From Caryophanales bacterium (GTDB taxonomy: Bacteria; Bacillota; Bacilli; Bacillales; Amphibacillaceae): a DNA stretch of 64,000 bases. Positions 39,711 to 48,759 of the stretch are shown here, piece by piece. How positions within the stretch are numbered: the stretch's first letter is position 1; every line of letters starts with the position of its first letter. The notes under the pieces were generated by a model that did no database searches, was not told the DNA's origin, and saw nothing but the letters and a program-made list of their open reading frames with translations. The stretch spans positions 1-64,000 of the forward strand of contig JAPFDS010000031.1 in assembly GCA_026168805.1 (NCBI GenBank), written 5' to 3'. Both the position numbers and the translations under genes were made by a program.

Positions 39711-40493
39711 TTACTTAAACATATCTTTATTCATTTGCTCAATGGCTGCTTTTTCAAGTCTGGATACTTGTGCTTGTGAAATACCTATCTCGTCAGCCAC
39801 TTCCATTTGGGTTCTTCCTTGGAAAAACCGTTTACGAATAATCATCTTTTCACGCTCATCCAATAAATGCATACCTTCCTTTAAGGATAACTTATCATCC
39901 CATTCCTCTTCTTTTACTTTATCATCACTAATTTGATCGACAACATAAATAGGTTCTCCACCATCATTGTAAATAGGTTCATGAAGTGACACTGGATCTT
40001 GAATCGCATCTAGTGCGAACACGATATCTTCATGGGGAATTCCCATCTCTTTAGAAATTTCCATTGCAGTTGGTTCTCTAGAGGTTTTACTAATTAATTT
40101 TTCTCTCGTTTGCAATGCTTTATAAGCAAGATCTCTTAAGGATCTAGATACGCGGATGGGATTGTTATCCCGTAAATACCGTCTTATTTCTCCAATAATC
40201 ATCGGAACGGCATATGTAGAAAAACGTACATTGTGACTTAAATCAAAATTATCAATTGATTTCATCAGACCAATACAACCGACTTGAAATAAATCATCTA
40301 CATATTCGCCCCGGTTATTAAAACGTTTAATGACACTAAGGACCAATCGCAAATTTCCGTTCACTAATTCTTCCCTTGCAGATAGGTCCCCTTCTTCTTG
40401 TAACTTAATAAAGAGCTTGCGCATTTCATCATTTTTTAACACGGGCAGTTTGGATGTATCAACACCACATATCTCAACTTTATGTCTGTGCAT
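39711..40493 (-). CDS. sigG: Sporulation sigma factor sigma-G
   Basis: 260-aa late forespore sigma factor, the same length as in B. subtilis. The N-terminus KVEICGVDTSKLPVLKN carries the segment used for anti-sigma control, followed by region 2 (NRGEYVDDLFQVGCIGLMKS) and the region 4 helix-turn-helix (MEVADEIGISQAQVSRLEKA). The start at 40493 matches the family N-terminus and has GGGAGG upstream. It has its own sigma-F/G-type promoter (next entry) in addition to read-through from spoIIGA-sigE. Confidence 0.97.
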   Translation of the reverse strand: MHRHKVEICGVDTSKLPVLKNDEMRKLFIKLQEEGDLSAREELVNGNLRLVLSVIKRFNNRGEYVDDLFQVGCIGLMKSIDNFDLSHNVRFSTYAVPMIIGEIRRYLRDNNPIRVSRSLRDLAYKALQTREKLISKTSREPTAMEISKEMGIPHEDIVFALDAIQDPVSLHEPIYNDGGEPIYVVDQISDDKVKEEEWDDKLSLKEGMHLLDEREKMIIRKRFFQGRTQMEVADEIGISQAQVSRLEKAAIEQMNKDMFK

Positions 40494-40536
40494 TATGTGT
40501 TTACCTCCCAAGATTTGGTGATGCTGTTCACCCGTA

Positions 40537-40565
40537 AGTATCACCTCTTGGAATAAAATTTATGC
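40537..40565 (-). promoter_or_regulatory. Sigma-F/sigma-G-type promoter of sigG
   Basis: On the minus strand GCATA (40561-40565) and GGTGATACT (40537-40545), spaced by 15 nt, fit the sigma-F/G consensus (-35 GYATA, -10 GGNNANAHT). This fits the known sigma-F start and sigma-G autoactivation of sigG. Confidence 0.75.
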
Positions 40566-40622
40566 ATGCACTTCTGATGAAAACGTGTGTAAAAGTTCGA
40601 TATGTTCTTGACCTATATACAC

Positions 40623-41348
40623 TTAAACCATTTTATTAAATTCTTTTTTAAGGCGTAATATGATTTTCTTTTCAAGGCGCGAAATATACGATTGAGAAAT
40701 TCCCAACATATCTGCCACATCTTTTTGGGTTTTCGCTTCTTTACCAATTAAACCGAAGCGCAATTCCATAATTTGCTTTTCCCGATCGGTTAATTCTTCT
40801 AGGGCCGTGCGAAGAAGCTCTCGATCAACATGTGAATCAAGGCGTTTTGTAATTAAATCGATTTCTGTTCCAAGGACGTCGGATAAAAGTAATTCATTTC
40901 CATCCCAATCCACATTGAGAGGTTCATCAAACGAAATTTCTGTTTTTCTTTTATTATTTCTTCGCAAATACATTAAAATTTCATTTTCAATACAACGTGA
41001 AGCATACGTTGCTAATTTAATTTTTCGCTCTGTATCAAACGTATTTACACCTTTGATGAGACCAATCGTTCCAATACTGATCAAGTCTTCAATGTTGATT
41101 CCAGTATTCTCAAATTTCCGGGCAATATAGACGACCAGTCGTAAATTCCGCTCAATTAAAACTTCTTTTGCTTCTTTGCTACCTTTTGCTAACCTCTCAA
41201 GCACTTCTTGTTCCTCTTCTTTTGATAGTGGAGGTGGTAAGGCAGCACTTCCACCAATATAGTAAATTCTTCCTTTTTTAAACCCTAATTTACGTAAGAC
41301 AGAATGAATAAACAGCCGAAACCGCAAACGCATTTTTCTCAAGTACAT
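40623..41348 (-). CDS. sigE: Sporulation sigma factor sigma-E (pro-sigma-E)
   Basis: 241-aa early mother-cell sigma factor. The N-terminal basic amphipathic pro-sequence (about 29 residues, before [12 protein letters not shown]) is the part removed by SpoIIGA. Regions 2 ([20 protein letters not shown]) and 4 ([20 protein letters not shown]) are near-identical to B. subtilis. It starts 12 nt after spoIIGA, forming the spoIIG operon. Confidence 0.97.
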   Translation of the reverse strand: MYLRKMRLRFRLFIHSVLRKLGFKKGRIYYIGGSAALPPPLSKEEEQEVLERLAKGSKEAKEVLIERNLRLVVYIARKFENTGINIEDLISIGTIGLIKGVNTFDTERKIKLATYASRCIENEILMYLRRNNKRKTEISFDEPLNVDWDGNELLLSDVLGTEIDLITKRLDSHVDRELLRTALEELTDREKQIMELRFGLIGKEAKTQKDVADMLGISQSYISRLEKKIILRLKKEFNKMV

Positions 41349-41360
41349 TCTCCTTTATCA

Positions 41361-42281
41361 TTATGCTGATTGTGCAGGTGCCTTCCTAAGTACATGTGGA
41401 TGTAGCAAACAGTGAAATGCTTGATCTGCACTAAGTTGTGCGAATTGCATACCAATCAGTACTTTATTCGTACTTATTTGCTGATCATCCATTTGAATGG
41501 TTACTTTTTCAGGTCGAAGCGCGATCAGGAAACTTCTTTTCCCACCCACTCCTTGATAAGGAACTACATGTATATGTTTTTCCCACTGTTCTGGAATGAG
41601 GTCAAATGCTAAGGTGTGATGCGCCTTTTCTAATTGGTTCCACTCTTCATGTGTAAACCATTGCTTTAAGAAATGATGATCACAAACAATAACTGGATGA
41701 GATGTGATTGGATCGGTCAGACTATTTCCGCTATCAATAAATCCAGTCGTTTGCAATTGTTTCTTTTTAAGTTGAATCGTCACTTGGCATAACTGGTCAT
41801 ATTCCAGTTGATTCTCTACGTGCTTGTCCATACGGATGTGCGTAAAATAGTACACAATCGGGAAGCAAATGACGACAAATAACCAACTGATAGGTTCACC
41901 ATACCCATGTTGCACCTGTAATACACCTAACATCTGAATACTTTCATGTTGTTGTAATAAAAAATGAATACCTATGAGTCCACCACCAATCACAAACGTG
42001 ACAAAATAAAACGTAGCGAGGGATGATAAAAAGTGGAAAAATGAAACGATGCGAAATGTACACATTATAATGACCATTGAAAAGAGTACCTTTCCAATTA
42101 CCGTCGTTAAAAACGTCCCAGGGAACAAAATAGAAATCGGTACAATGAGAGATGCAACAAACGCTCCAAAGACGATTCTGCCAATATGCGTATGCATATG
42201 AAGAAGTGACTTCGTTAATAATAAGAGCATCATATCTACTAAAAAGTTTAACAACCAAACTACATCCAAATAAACGGTCAC
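41361..42281 (-). CDS. spoIIGA: Sigma-E processing aspartic protease SpoIIGA
   Basis: 306-aa membrane protease: five hydrophobic segments in the N-terminal half, then a retropepsin-like domain with the catalytic Asp in FIDSGNSLTDP. It cleaves pro-sigma-E at the septum when triggered by SpoIIR from the forespore. The start is GTG at 42281 (reading TVYLDVVWLLNF), because AAGGGAAGTG is directly upstream and this matches the B. subtilis N-terminus. Longer in-frame readings would run through the promoter. Confidence 0.94.
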   Translation of the reverse strand: MTVYLDVVWLLNFLVDMMLLLLTKSLLHMHTHIGRIVFGAFVASLIVPISILFPGTFLTTVIGKVLFSMVIIMCTFRIVSFFHFLSSLATFYFVTFVIGGGLIGIHFLLQQHESIQMLGVLQVQHGYGEPISWLFVVICFPIVYYFTHIRMDKHVENQLEYDQLCQVTIQLKKKQLQTTGFIDSGNSLTDPITSHPVIVCDHHFLKQWFTHEEWNQLEKAHHTLAFDLIPEQWEKHIHVVPYQGVGGKRSFLIALRPEKVTIQMDDQQISTNKVLIGMQFAQLSADQAFHCLLHPHVLRKAPAQSA

Positions 42282-42329
42282 TCTTTCACTTCCCTTAGAA
42301 AAAAAGCTACGTCTTATGTGTTCATGAAA

Positions 42330-42362
42330 AGTATAATTGATAGCATAAGCAAAGTCTGTCAC
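42330..42362 (-). promoter_or_regulatory. spoIIG-type promoter (Spo0A-activated sigma-A)
   Basis: GTGACA (42357-42362) and TATACT (42330-42335) are separated by 21 nt. The unusually long spacer is the hallmark of the B. subtilis spoIIG promoter (22 nt), which RNA polymerase opens only with Spo0A bound. CGACAA (minus strand, 42414-42409), six matching bases of a Spo0A box, lies about 75 nt upstream of the -10. Confidence 0.65.
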
Positions 42363-42456
42363 TTCTTGTATGAAGGATACGTCTGTTTTTCACTAGTTAT
42401 TACACGTTTTGTCGTTTTGGGATTTTTGGATCCTTTAGATAAAGATATTCATATAT

Positions 42457-42502
42457 AGACAGAAAAAAAGAGAGATTTCTCCCCCTTTTTCCTGTCTCTC
42501 TA
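42457..42502 (-). terminator. Second terminator-like hairpin after ftsZ
   Basis: On the minus strand GGGAGA/TCTCTC with a short loop is followed by seven T, within a longer imperfect repeat (AGACAG...CTGTCT). It stands about 55 nt past the first ftsZ terminator and would insulate spoIIGA. Confidence 0.6.
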
Positions 42503-42556
42503 TTATATGATGTGACTAATCTTTTCTAATAATTTAGTGGATACATTATTATGTCG

Positions 42557-42590
42557 TAAAAAATCCCCACTCAGATTTTGAGTGGGGGAG
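42557..42590 (-). terminator. Terminator of ftsAZ
   Basis: Stem CCCCACTCA/TGAGTGGGG with a 5-7-nt loop and six T on the minus strand, 48 nt past the ftsZ stop codon. Confidence 0.9.
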
Positions 42591-42637
42591 ATTGTTGCAT
42601 AATAGGTTTTCATCCATGCGATGATTGAACAGCGCAA

Positions 42638-43789
42638 TTATGGTCTGTTTCGATTTCTGTTTCGTAAAAATGTCGGAATATCTAATGTGTCTTCGTCTGA
42701 ACTCGCTACTTCTTCACTAGCATCTTCTCTACGATCCTGACGTCTAGGTTCTTGTTGAGACGGAACTTGTCTTGGAGCTTGTCTTTGTTGTCTCGGCTCT
42801 TCTCTTCTTGCTTGTGGTTGTTGTTCGGTTTGTTTACTCTCATCAAATCCTGTTGCAATTACAGTAACGATAATCTCGTCCTCTAATTCATCATTGATAA
42901 CTGAACCAAAAATAACGTTTACTTCATTATCTGCTGCTGAAGTTACTAAATCAGCTGCTTCTTGTACTTCAAATAAGCTTAAGTTCATACCACCAGTAAT
43001 GTTCATTAAAATTCCATTCGCTCCATCAACGGAAGTTTCTAGAAGTGGTGAGGAGATTGCTTTTTTCGCTGCTTCTGCTGCTCTGTTTTCTCCTGTCGCT
43101 ACACCAATTCCCATCAGGGCAGACCCTTTATCATACATAATTGTCTTCACGTCAGCGAAGTCAACGTTAATGAGTCCAGGTTTTGCAATTAGATCCGAAA
43201 TCCCTTGAACCCCTTGACGGAGAACATTATCAGCTTCTCTAAATGCTTCAAGCATTGGAGTGTTTTTATCAACAATCTCCAGTAAGCGATCGTTTGGAAT
43301 GACAATCATTGTATCTACACTATTTTTTAATGCTTCAGCTCCTGAAAACGCTTGGGTCGCTCGTCTTTTACCTTCAAACGAAAATGGACGTGTAACAACA
43401 CCTACTGTAAGGGCTCCAAGATCTTTAGATATTTGGGCAATGACAGGCGCTGCTCCAGTTCCAGTTCCGCCACCCATTCCAGCAGTGACGAAAATCATAT
43501 CTGCCCCTTGCAAGGCATCTTCTAACATTTCACGACTTTCTTCTGCAGCTTTTTTCCCGATTTCAGGATTCGCTCCAGCTCCAAGACCTCTCGTTAGCTT
43601 TGTACCAATTTGTAGTTTTACTTCTGCTTGAGATAAATTCAGTGCTTGTGCGTCAGTATTCACAGCAATAAATTCTACGCCCTCAACACCATCACCTATC
43701 ATTCTATTTACAGCGTTATTTCCTCCACCGCCTACGCCAATTACTTTTATCGTTGCTAGACTATCTAAATTCGTATCAAACTCCAACAT
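42638..43789 (-). CDS. ftsZ: Cell-division GTPase FtsZ
   Basis: 383-aa tubulin homologue that forms the Z-ring. The tubulin signature [10 protein letters not shown], the synergy loop [11 protein letters not shown] and the T7 region are intact. A Gln/Arg-rich variable linker (about 320-365) leads to the C-terminal peptide DIPTFLRNR that binds FtsA and SepF. The start at 43789 (MLEFDTNLD) has GGGAGG upstream and matches homologues. Confidence 0.97.
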   Translation of the reverse strand: MLEFDTNLDSLATIKVIGVGGGGNNAVNRMIGDGVEGVEFIAVNTDAQALNLSQAEVKLQIGTKLTRGLGAGANPEIGKKAAEESREMLEDALQGADMIFVTAGMGGGTGTGAAPVIAQISKDLGALTVGVVTRPFSFEGKRRATQAFSGAEALKNSVDTMIVIPNDRLLEIVDKNTPMLEAFREADNVLRQGVQGISDLIAKPGLINVDFADVKTIMYDKGSALMGIGVATGENRAAEAAKKAISSPLLETSVDGANGILMNITGGMNLSLFEVQEAADLVTSAADNEVNVIFGSVINDELEDEIIVTVIATGFDESKQTEQQPQARREEPRQQRQAPRQVPSQQEPRRQDRREDASEEVASSDEDTLDIPTFLRNRNRNRP

Positions 43790-43867
43790 ATTTCGTTCCT
43801 CCCTAATATGCACGATTACAAGTCATTTTGTATATTGCAGTTATTCATAGCTTGCATATATGCGATT

Positions 43868-45154
43868 CTATTCAAAAAAACGATTGAATAAACTTGCGAT
43901 TTTTGATTCTTTTTTCTCATTCGATTTTGGTTGTTCTTTTTGTTTTTTTATTTTTTGTGGCTGACTCTGTTGTTGCTGTTGTTCAGCTTCTGCTACAACG
44001 GAAGTCCCTAGATCTTTTCCTTGTATTTGAGCATTGCGATGTGCAAACTGAAGAAGACCAACACCTGCAGTGAATTGTGGTTCTCTCACTCCAATATAAT
44101 CAGGCATCGCCACCCGTACATTTGTGTTAAATACATCTCGAGCTAATTCAAGCACACCAGGCATTTTCATTGTACCGCCTGTGAGCACGAATCCTCCTGG
44201 CAAGTCTTGGTATCCCATTTTTCGAATTTCACGTTTTGCTAATGTGTAAATTTCTTCTAATCGAGCTTCAATAATATCTGCTGCTAATGTTTGATCATAT
44301 GTCTCTTTTTGATCACTTCCAATAACAGTCACTTGGAATGTTTCATCTTCTGATGCGTCCGCATAATACGCATGTCCATAATTTACTTTTATTTCTTCAG
44401 CTTCTTCTGTAGATGTACGAAGACCGATTGATACATCCTTCGTAATATTATCGCCACCAAGTGGAACAACACATGTCGCTTCAATATGATCATTTTTAAA
44501 GATGGAAATGGTTGAACATCCCCCACCAATATCAATTAAAGCGATTCCTAAACTTTTTTCATCTTTTGATAGTGCGATAGTACCAGCTGCTAAAGGTTGT
44601 AAACAAATATCTGAGATTTTCAACTGGGCACCTTCAACACACTTTAATATATTATGTAAAATTGTCTTCGAACAAGTAATAATGGTTCCTTCCATCTCTA
44701 AGCGGACCCCTATCATTCCTCTAGGGTCTGAGATTTCATCAAGCCCGTCAACAATAAATTGTTTAGGGATTACATCAATGATTTCTCTTTCAGGTGGTAT
44801 AGAAACAACCTGTGCTCCGTCGATGACGCGCGCAATATCTTCATCACCTATTTCGCGATTATCTGACTGTACTGCAACTACCCCATGACAAGGCTGTAAT
44901 TCGATATGACTTCCATCAATACCAACAACGACATTTTCAATGTGCATTCCAACCATTCGTTCCGCTTGTTCAACTGCAGAGCGAATCGATCGGACCGTTT
45001 GATCGATATCCGTTATCGCACCTTTTCTCATGCCATTAGAGGCTGCAGTGCCTACACCAATAACGTTCAACGAATCACTTAAGACTTCTCCAATGATTAC
45101 TTTTATATGAGCAGTTCCAATATCTAAACCTACTAATACTTCACCATCATTCAT
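43868..45154 (-). CDS. ftsA: Cell-division protein FtsA
   Basis: 428-aa actin-like membrane anchor for FtsZ. The phosphate loops GLDIGTAHIKV and DIGGGCSTI and the adenosine motif VLTGGTMKMPG are present. After residue 385 comes a poly-Gln, Lys-rich linker ending in an amphipathic helix (KIASLFNRFFE) that binds membrane. The start at 45154 (MNDGEVLVGLD) has GGGAGG 10 nt upstream. Operon with ftsZ. Confidence 0.96.
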   Translation of the reverse strand: MNDGEVLVGLDIGTAHIKVIIGEVLSDSLNVIGVGTAASNGMRKGAITDIDQTVRSIRSAVEQAERMVGMHIENVVVGIDGSHIELQPCHGVVAVQSDNREIGDEDIARVIDGAQVVSIPPEREIIDVIPKQFIVDGLDEISDPRGMIGVRLEMEGTIITCSKTILHNILKCVEGAQLKISDICLQPLAAGTIALSKDEKSLGIALIDIGGGCSTISIFKNDHIEATCVVPLGGDNITKDVSIGLRTSTEEAEEIKVNYGHAYYADASEDETFQVTVIGSDQKETYDQTLAADIIEARLEEIYTLAKREIRKMGYQDLPGGFVLTGGTMKMPGVLELARDVFNTNVRVAMPDYIGVREPQFTAGVGLLQFAHRNAQIQGKDLGTSVVAEAEQQQQQSQPQKIKKQKEQPKSNEKKESKIASLFNRFFE

Positions 45155-45180
45155 AAGGAAGGCACCTCCCACAATTCAAT

Positions 45181-45200
45181 CATCTGAAATTTTTCAGATG
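45181..45200 (-). promoter_or_regulatory. Short perfect hairpin in the ftsA leader
   Basis: CATCTGAA/TTCAGATG with a 4-nt loop lies 26 nt upstream of the ftsA ATG and just ahead of its ribosome binding site. There is no T-tract. It may be an mRNA structural or operator element. Confidence 0.35.
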
Positions 45201-45228
45201 TCTACATTCCATTTTCTATCATTCTTTC

Positions 45229-45258
45229 ATAGTATCTCTAAATTGTATTGGATTTCAA
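45229..45258 (-). promoter_or_regulatory. Candidate sigma-A promoter of ftsAZ
   Basis: TTGAAA (45253-45258) and TACTAT (45229-45234) with an 18-nt spacer in the 203-nt gap between divIB and ftsA. ftsAZ in B. subtilis also has a sigma-H promoter here; I see only a poor match. Confidence 0.45.
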
Positions 45259-45357
45259 GCAAAATATAAATTCTTACTATCAATTGTAGCTTCTTGAATC
45301 CTTAAATTCAAATAGAATCGAGTAAATATGACTAATTACTACGAATGCATCCCTTTT

Positions 45358-46104
45358 TTATTCATCAAATGCTTCAAAATAAGCACCGACTCCGACATGA
45401 ATAATTCCTTTTACGCCTTCGTCGATTTGAGAAATAATCGAAGGATACACTTCAATTTTATGCGCAAAATTTCTGAGTGTTCCGTATACGATAAATCCGT
45501 CATTCATATACAATGTAATTTTATACGCATTGTCCTCAGTAGGAACCCAATGGATCTCAGATATGAGATCATAAATAGGCGTTGGTACTTTTTCTAATTC
45601 TTCAGCCATTCTTTCAAGCATGTTTTCATCTGTAAATTCTACTAGCAATGGTGCATCCCCACTTAACGGAACTTCCATTGACGTAAGTACCTCACCATTT
45701 AAAAGAACAGGATATGCAACCTTTTCTTCTTGTACATAACCAATATGACGAAACTCCTCTACTTCAACTTCCAGAGCTCGTGGGAAGTTTCGCTTTACTT
45801 GTACATCTTTAATTGCCGCGTGTTCTTCCATTTGCTGTTGATTTTTCTTCTTATTTACCGACCACATGTTTGTTGAAGTCGATAAGTCACTTAGTTCCAG
45901 TACTTCTTCATCTGTTAATAGTACATTTCCAGACACTTCAATTGTTTTCACGTTACTTAGTGGAGATTGTAAATAAACAATAATGGAAATTAACAAGAAA
46001 AAAATAGAAAGATAGAAAATGAGTCTACGGTTCGCTTTCTTTTTTCGTTGGTGTTTCAAGCGGGGAATTCGATCCTCAATTGAAACGATCTTTTTTTCAC
46101 TCAT
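45358..46104 (-). CDS. divIB: Cell-division protein DivIB (FtsQ)
   Basis: 248-aa bitopic protein. A basic cytoplasmic N-terminus (HQRKKKANRR) is followed by one transmembrane helix (about 28-48), a POTRA domain (KTIEVSGNVLLTDEEVL) and a beta domain. It works with FtsL, DivIC and PbpB in septal wall synthesis. The genes ylxW, ylxX and sbp that usually follow it are missing, as are murG and murB in front of it. Confidence 0.93.
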   Translation of the reverse strand: MSEKKIVSIEDRIPRLKHQRKKKANRRLIFYLSIFFLLISIIVYLQSPLSNVKTIEVSGNVLLTDEEVLELSDLSTSTNMWSVNKKKNQQQMEEHAAIKDVQVKRNFPRALEVEVEEFRHIGYVQEEKVAYPVLLNGEVLTSMEVPLSGDAPLLVEFTDENMLERMAEELEKVPTPIYDLISEIHWVPTEDNAYKITLYMNDGFIVYGTLRNFAHKIEVYPSIISQIDEGVKGIIHVGVGAYFEAFDE

Positions 46105-46240
46105 TAGCTCTTTCTTCCTTTATCAAAATTTTAACAAAAGAAACACCTAACATTGGTAGGGTTTAATTGTTATATGGATTATATCACATTATGCCTAAGA
46201 GTATATAGTCTATCATTCTTTTATTTTATGAAAATTCCTC

Positions 46241-47353
46241 TTAAATTCGTGCATATTTACTAATATTTAACAAAACGCCTACAGAACAAAGCGCTAATGT
46301 TAAGGAAGATCCACCATAACTTAAGAATGGCAGTGTAATTCCGGTCACAGGAATTAACCCGATGACTACACTAATGTTGATCATTACTTGTATCGTTAAC
46401 ATTGCTGTAATGCCTAATGCCACGCTTTTCCCAAATCCGTCCGGTGCATACATTGCTACACGACAACCCCGCCAAAATAAAATAAAAAATAAACTTAATA
46501 CAACCAATCCACCGATAAAACCAAGTTCTTCACCAATAATAGAAAAAATAAAATCTGTTTGGGGTTCTGGTAAATAAAAGTATTTTTGTAAACTATTCCC
46601 AAATCCTACACCGAACAACCCACCCGGTCCAATCGCATATAAAGATTGAATGATTTGAAAGCCATCTCCTAAGGGATCTTCCCAAGGATTGAGAAATGCA
46701 GTGATCCGTTTTAGACGATATGGTGCTGAAATAATTAGACCGACAAATCCAATAACACCAATCATCGCTAGTGTCATAAAATGACTGATCTTTGCCCCAG
46801 CAACATACATCATGACCATGCATGTAGTTACTAGAACAACGCCTGTCCCAAGATCGGGCTGGAGCATAATTAAACCGAAGGAAAAAAAGATTAAACCCGT
46901 TAAAGGAAGAAATCCCTTTTTTAATTGGGTAATATGTTTCGGGTATTGAGATAAAAATCGTGCTAGGAATATAATGAGGCCTAGTTTGATAAATTCAGAG
47001 GGCTGAATACTAAATGCTCCGACGCCGATCCAACTTCTTGCACCACCTCTGACAATTCCAATTCCTGGTATTAGAACTGCAGTGAGCAATAGAAAACACG
47101 CCAACAGAATCCATAATGCATTTTTGTTCCAAAAGTGATATGGAATTGTCATAGTAACAACCATACCGATCAAGCCTGCTGCAAGAAAGAGCACTTGTCG
47201 TTTAGCAAAAAAGAATCCATCATCATATTTGTACTCCGCCCATATATGAGACGAACTATAGACAACTAATAAACCAATGACTAGTAAGATGAATATTACC
47301 GCTACAAGCATATAATCTGGTGCATATTTATCAACGCTTTTTTTACGAGACAT
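46241..47353 (-). CDS. spoVE: SEDS glycosyltransferase SpoVE (FtsW family)
   Basis: 370-aa SEDS peptidoglycan polymerase with about ten transmembrane helices. The motifs GGARSWIGVGAFSIQPSEF, PQTDFIFSIIGEELGF and LPFLSYGGSS are intact. From its place between murD and divIB it is the SpoVE orthologue, pairing with the transpeptidase SpoVD for spore cortex; a vegetative FtsW role cannot be excluded. The start at 47353 has GAAGGGGTG upstream, but that site is paired in a terminator-like hairpin. Confidence 0.92.
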   Translation of the reverse strand: MSRKKSVDKYAPDYMLVAVIFILLVIGLLVVYSSSHIWAEYKYDDGFFFAKRQVLFLAAGLIGMVVTMTIPYHFWNKNALWILLACFLLLTAVLIPGIGIVRGGARSWIGVGAFSIQPSEFIKLGLIIFLARFLSQYPKHITQLKKGFLPLTGLIFFSFGLIMLQPDLGTGVVLVTTCMVMMYVAGAKISHFMTLAMIGVIGFVGLIISAPYRLKRITAFLNPWEDPLGDGFQIIQSLYAIGPGGLFGVGFGNSLQKYFYLPEPQTDFIFSIIGEELGFIGGLVVLSLFFILFWRGCRVAMYAPDGFGKSVALGITAMLTIQVMINISVVIGLIPVTGITLPFLSYGGSSLTLALCSVGVLLNISKYARI

Positions 47354-47390
47354 TAAAAACACCCCTTCACTACCATATAAAGGGGCGTTT
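47354..47390 (-). promoter_or_regulatory. Terminator-like hairpin burying the spoVE ribosome binding site
   Basis: On the minus strand AAACGCCCCTT pairs with AAGGGGTGTTT (11 bp, one G-U) across a 12-nt loop, followed by TTTTT and then the spoVE ATG one base later. The 3' arm is the spoVE Shine-Dalgarno sequence. It may act as a murD terminator, a translational block, or both. Confidence 0.6.
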
Positions 47391-47409
47391 CATCGGAAAG
47401 ACAAGCCCC

Positions 47410-48759
47410 TCATGCTAGTCTATGCACTGCATTCGTAAACATGTCTCCTCTGACTTCAAAAGTAGCGTATTGATCCCAACTCGCGCATGCTGGTGAAAGT
47501 AACACAATATCGTCTTCTTTTGATACATTATATGCAGTTTTTACGGCGTCCTCCATTGTATCTACTTGATACATATGTTTAATCTTAGCCTTCTTACCAG
47601 TTTCTTGCAGTTTTTCTGAGGTTTCTCCGAAGGTAACCAAAGCACAAACATTTTTTAATGAGGGAATGAGTGAGTCATAATCATCGCCACGATCTAAACC
47701 ACCTGCTAATAAAATCGTAGGCTTTTCAAAGGATGAAAGTGCTTTTTCTGTTGCTAACATGTTTGTTGCTTTTGAATCATTGTAAAACTTACGACCGTTT
47801 ACTGTCTTTACAAATTGAAGGCGATGCTTAACCCCCATAAAGGTCGTTAATACGGAAATAATAGCAGCATTTGAAACGCCTTTTTGTTTCACTGCACAAA
47901 TGGCCGCTAATATATTTTCAATGTTGTGCTCTCCAACAAGTGCGATGTCTTCTATTTTAATTATTTTTTCACGTTTAAAATACACCCATGTATCATCGAC
48001 CCATCCGCCATCGATATTTTGTTTGGTTGTGGAAAAAGGGATTCGGTGACTCTTTGCCTGTTGAATAGCTTCCTCCACAAGTGGCTGATCACTATTATAA
48101 ATGAGTACATCCTCAGACGTTTGTCTTAAAAATATGTTTTTCTTTGCTTCCATATATGCATCCATTGAACCATGGTAATCAAGATGGGCAGGAAACAGAT
48201 TTAATAAAACAGCAACATGTGGTTTAAAATGCTCCGTTCCAAGTAATTGAAAGGATGATAATTCGACAACCATCGTTTCATCTGTAGCCAATTTTCCTGC
48301 TACTTCAGACGCTACAACACCGATATTTCCAGCGACTTGAACCGGTTTTTCATCTGCCTCAAACATTTGTGTGATTAACGTTGTCGTTGTCGTTTTTCCA
48401 TTTGACCCAGTAATTCCAATCATGCTGTCTTGTGCAATATTTGCAGCAAGCTCTACCTCTGTCACGACTGGAATATGTCTTTTAACCGCTTCAGATATGA
48501 TTGTATGATCATAACGAATCCCCGGGTTTTTAACGATTAAATCAATGCCCTCTAACACAGATAATGGATGGGAACCTAAAACAATCTCTGCCCCCATCTC
48601 ACTAAAACGTTTTTGATCCGCTTCATTCATAGAGTCATTTCCATCATTAATTCGTACCTTTTTGCCATTATGTAAAAGAAGATAAGCCGCCGCTGTCCCA
48701 CTTTTAGCTAATCCTAGGACTAGTATATGTTTGTATGGGAATGATATTAATTCGTTCAC
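47410..48759 (-). CDS. murD: UDP-N-acetylmuramoyl-L-alanine:D-glutamate ligase
   Basis: 449-aa Mur ligase adding D-Glu in peptidoglycan precursor synthesis. The ATP loop [14 protein letters not shown] and the C-terminal GGLDRGDD and [11 protein letters not shown] motifs are present. The start is GTG overlapping the mraY stop (GTGA) with GAGGTGATG upstream, so it is coupled to mraY. Confidence 0.95.
   Translation of the reverse strand: MNELISFPYKHILVLGLAKSGTAAAYLLLHNGKKVRINDGNDSMNEADQKRFSEMGAEIVLGSHPLSVLEGIDLIVKNPGIRYDHTIISEAVKRHIPVVTEVELAANIAQDSMIGITGSNGKTTTTTLITQMFEADEKPVQVAGNIGVVASEVAGKLATDETMVVELSSFQLLGTEHFKPHVAVLLNLFPAHLDYHGSMDAYMEAKKNIFLRQTSEDVLIYNSDQPLVEEAIQQAKSHRIPFSTTKQNIDGGWVDDTWVYFKREKIIKIEDIALVGEHNIENILAAICAVKQKGVSNAAIISVLTTFMGVKHRLQFVKTVNGRKFYNDSKATNMLATEKALSSFEKPTILLAGGLDRGDDYDSLIPSLKNVCALVTFGETSEKLQETGKKAKIKHMYQVDTMEDAVKTAYNVSKEDDIVLLSPACASWDQYATFEVRGDMFTNAVHRLA

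Larger units (their letters stand above)
42282..42637. other. 356-nt intergenic region between ftsZ and spoIIGA
   Basis: It contains, in the direction of transcription, the ftsZ terminator pair (42590-42557 and 42502-42457), a partial Spo0A-box match (ttgtcg, 42409-42414) and the spoIIG-type promoter (42362-42330). The protease and other genes found here in B. subtilis (bpr, bpf) are absent. Confidence 0.7.

Noticed and set aside
42282..42362. Longer spoIIGA starting at an upstream in-frame ATG-like codon
   Set aside because: The extension would overlap the spoIIG promoter and adds residues not found in the family; the GTG at 42281 has the ribosome binding site.
43900..44000. CAG/Gln-rich stretch in ftsA as a repeat expansion or frameshift
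   Set aside because: It lies in the variable C-terminal linker of FtsA, ends in a normal membrane-targeting helix and keeps the frame.
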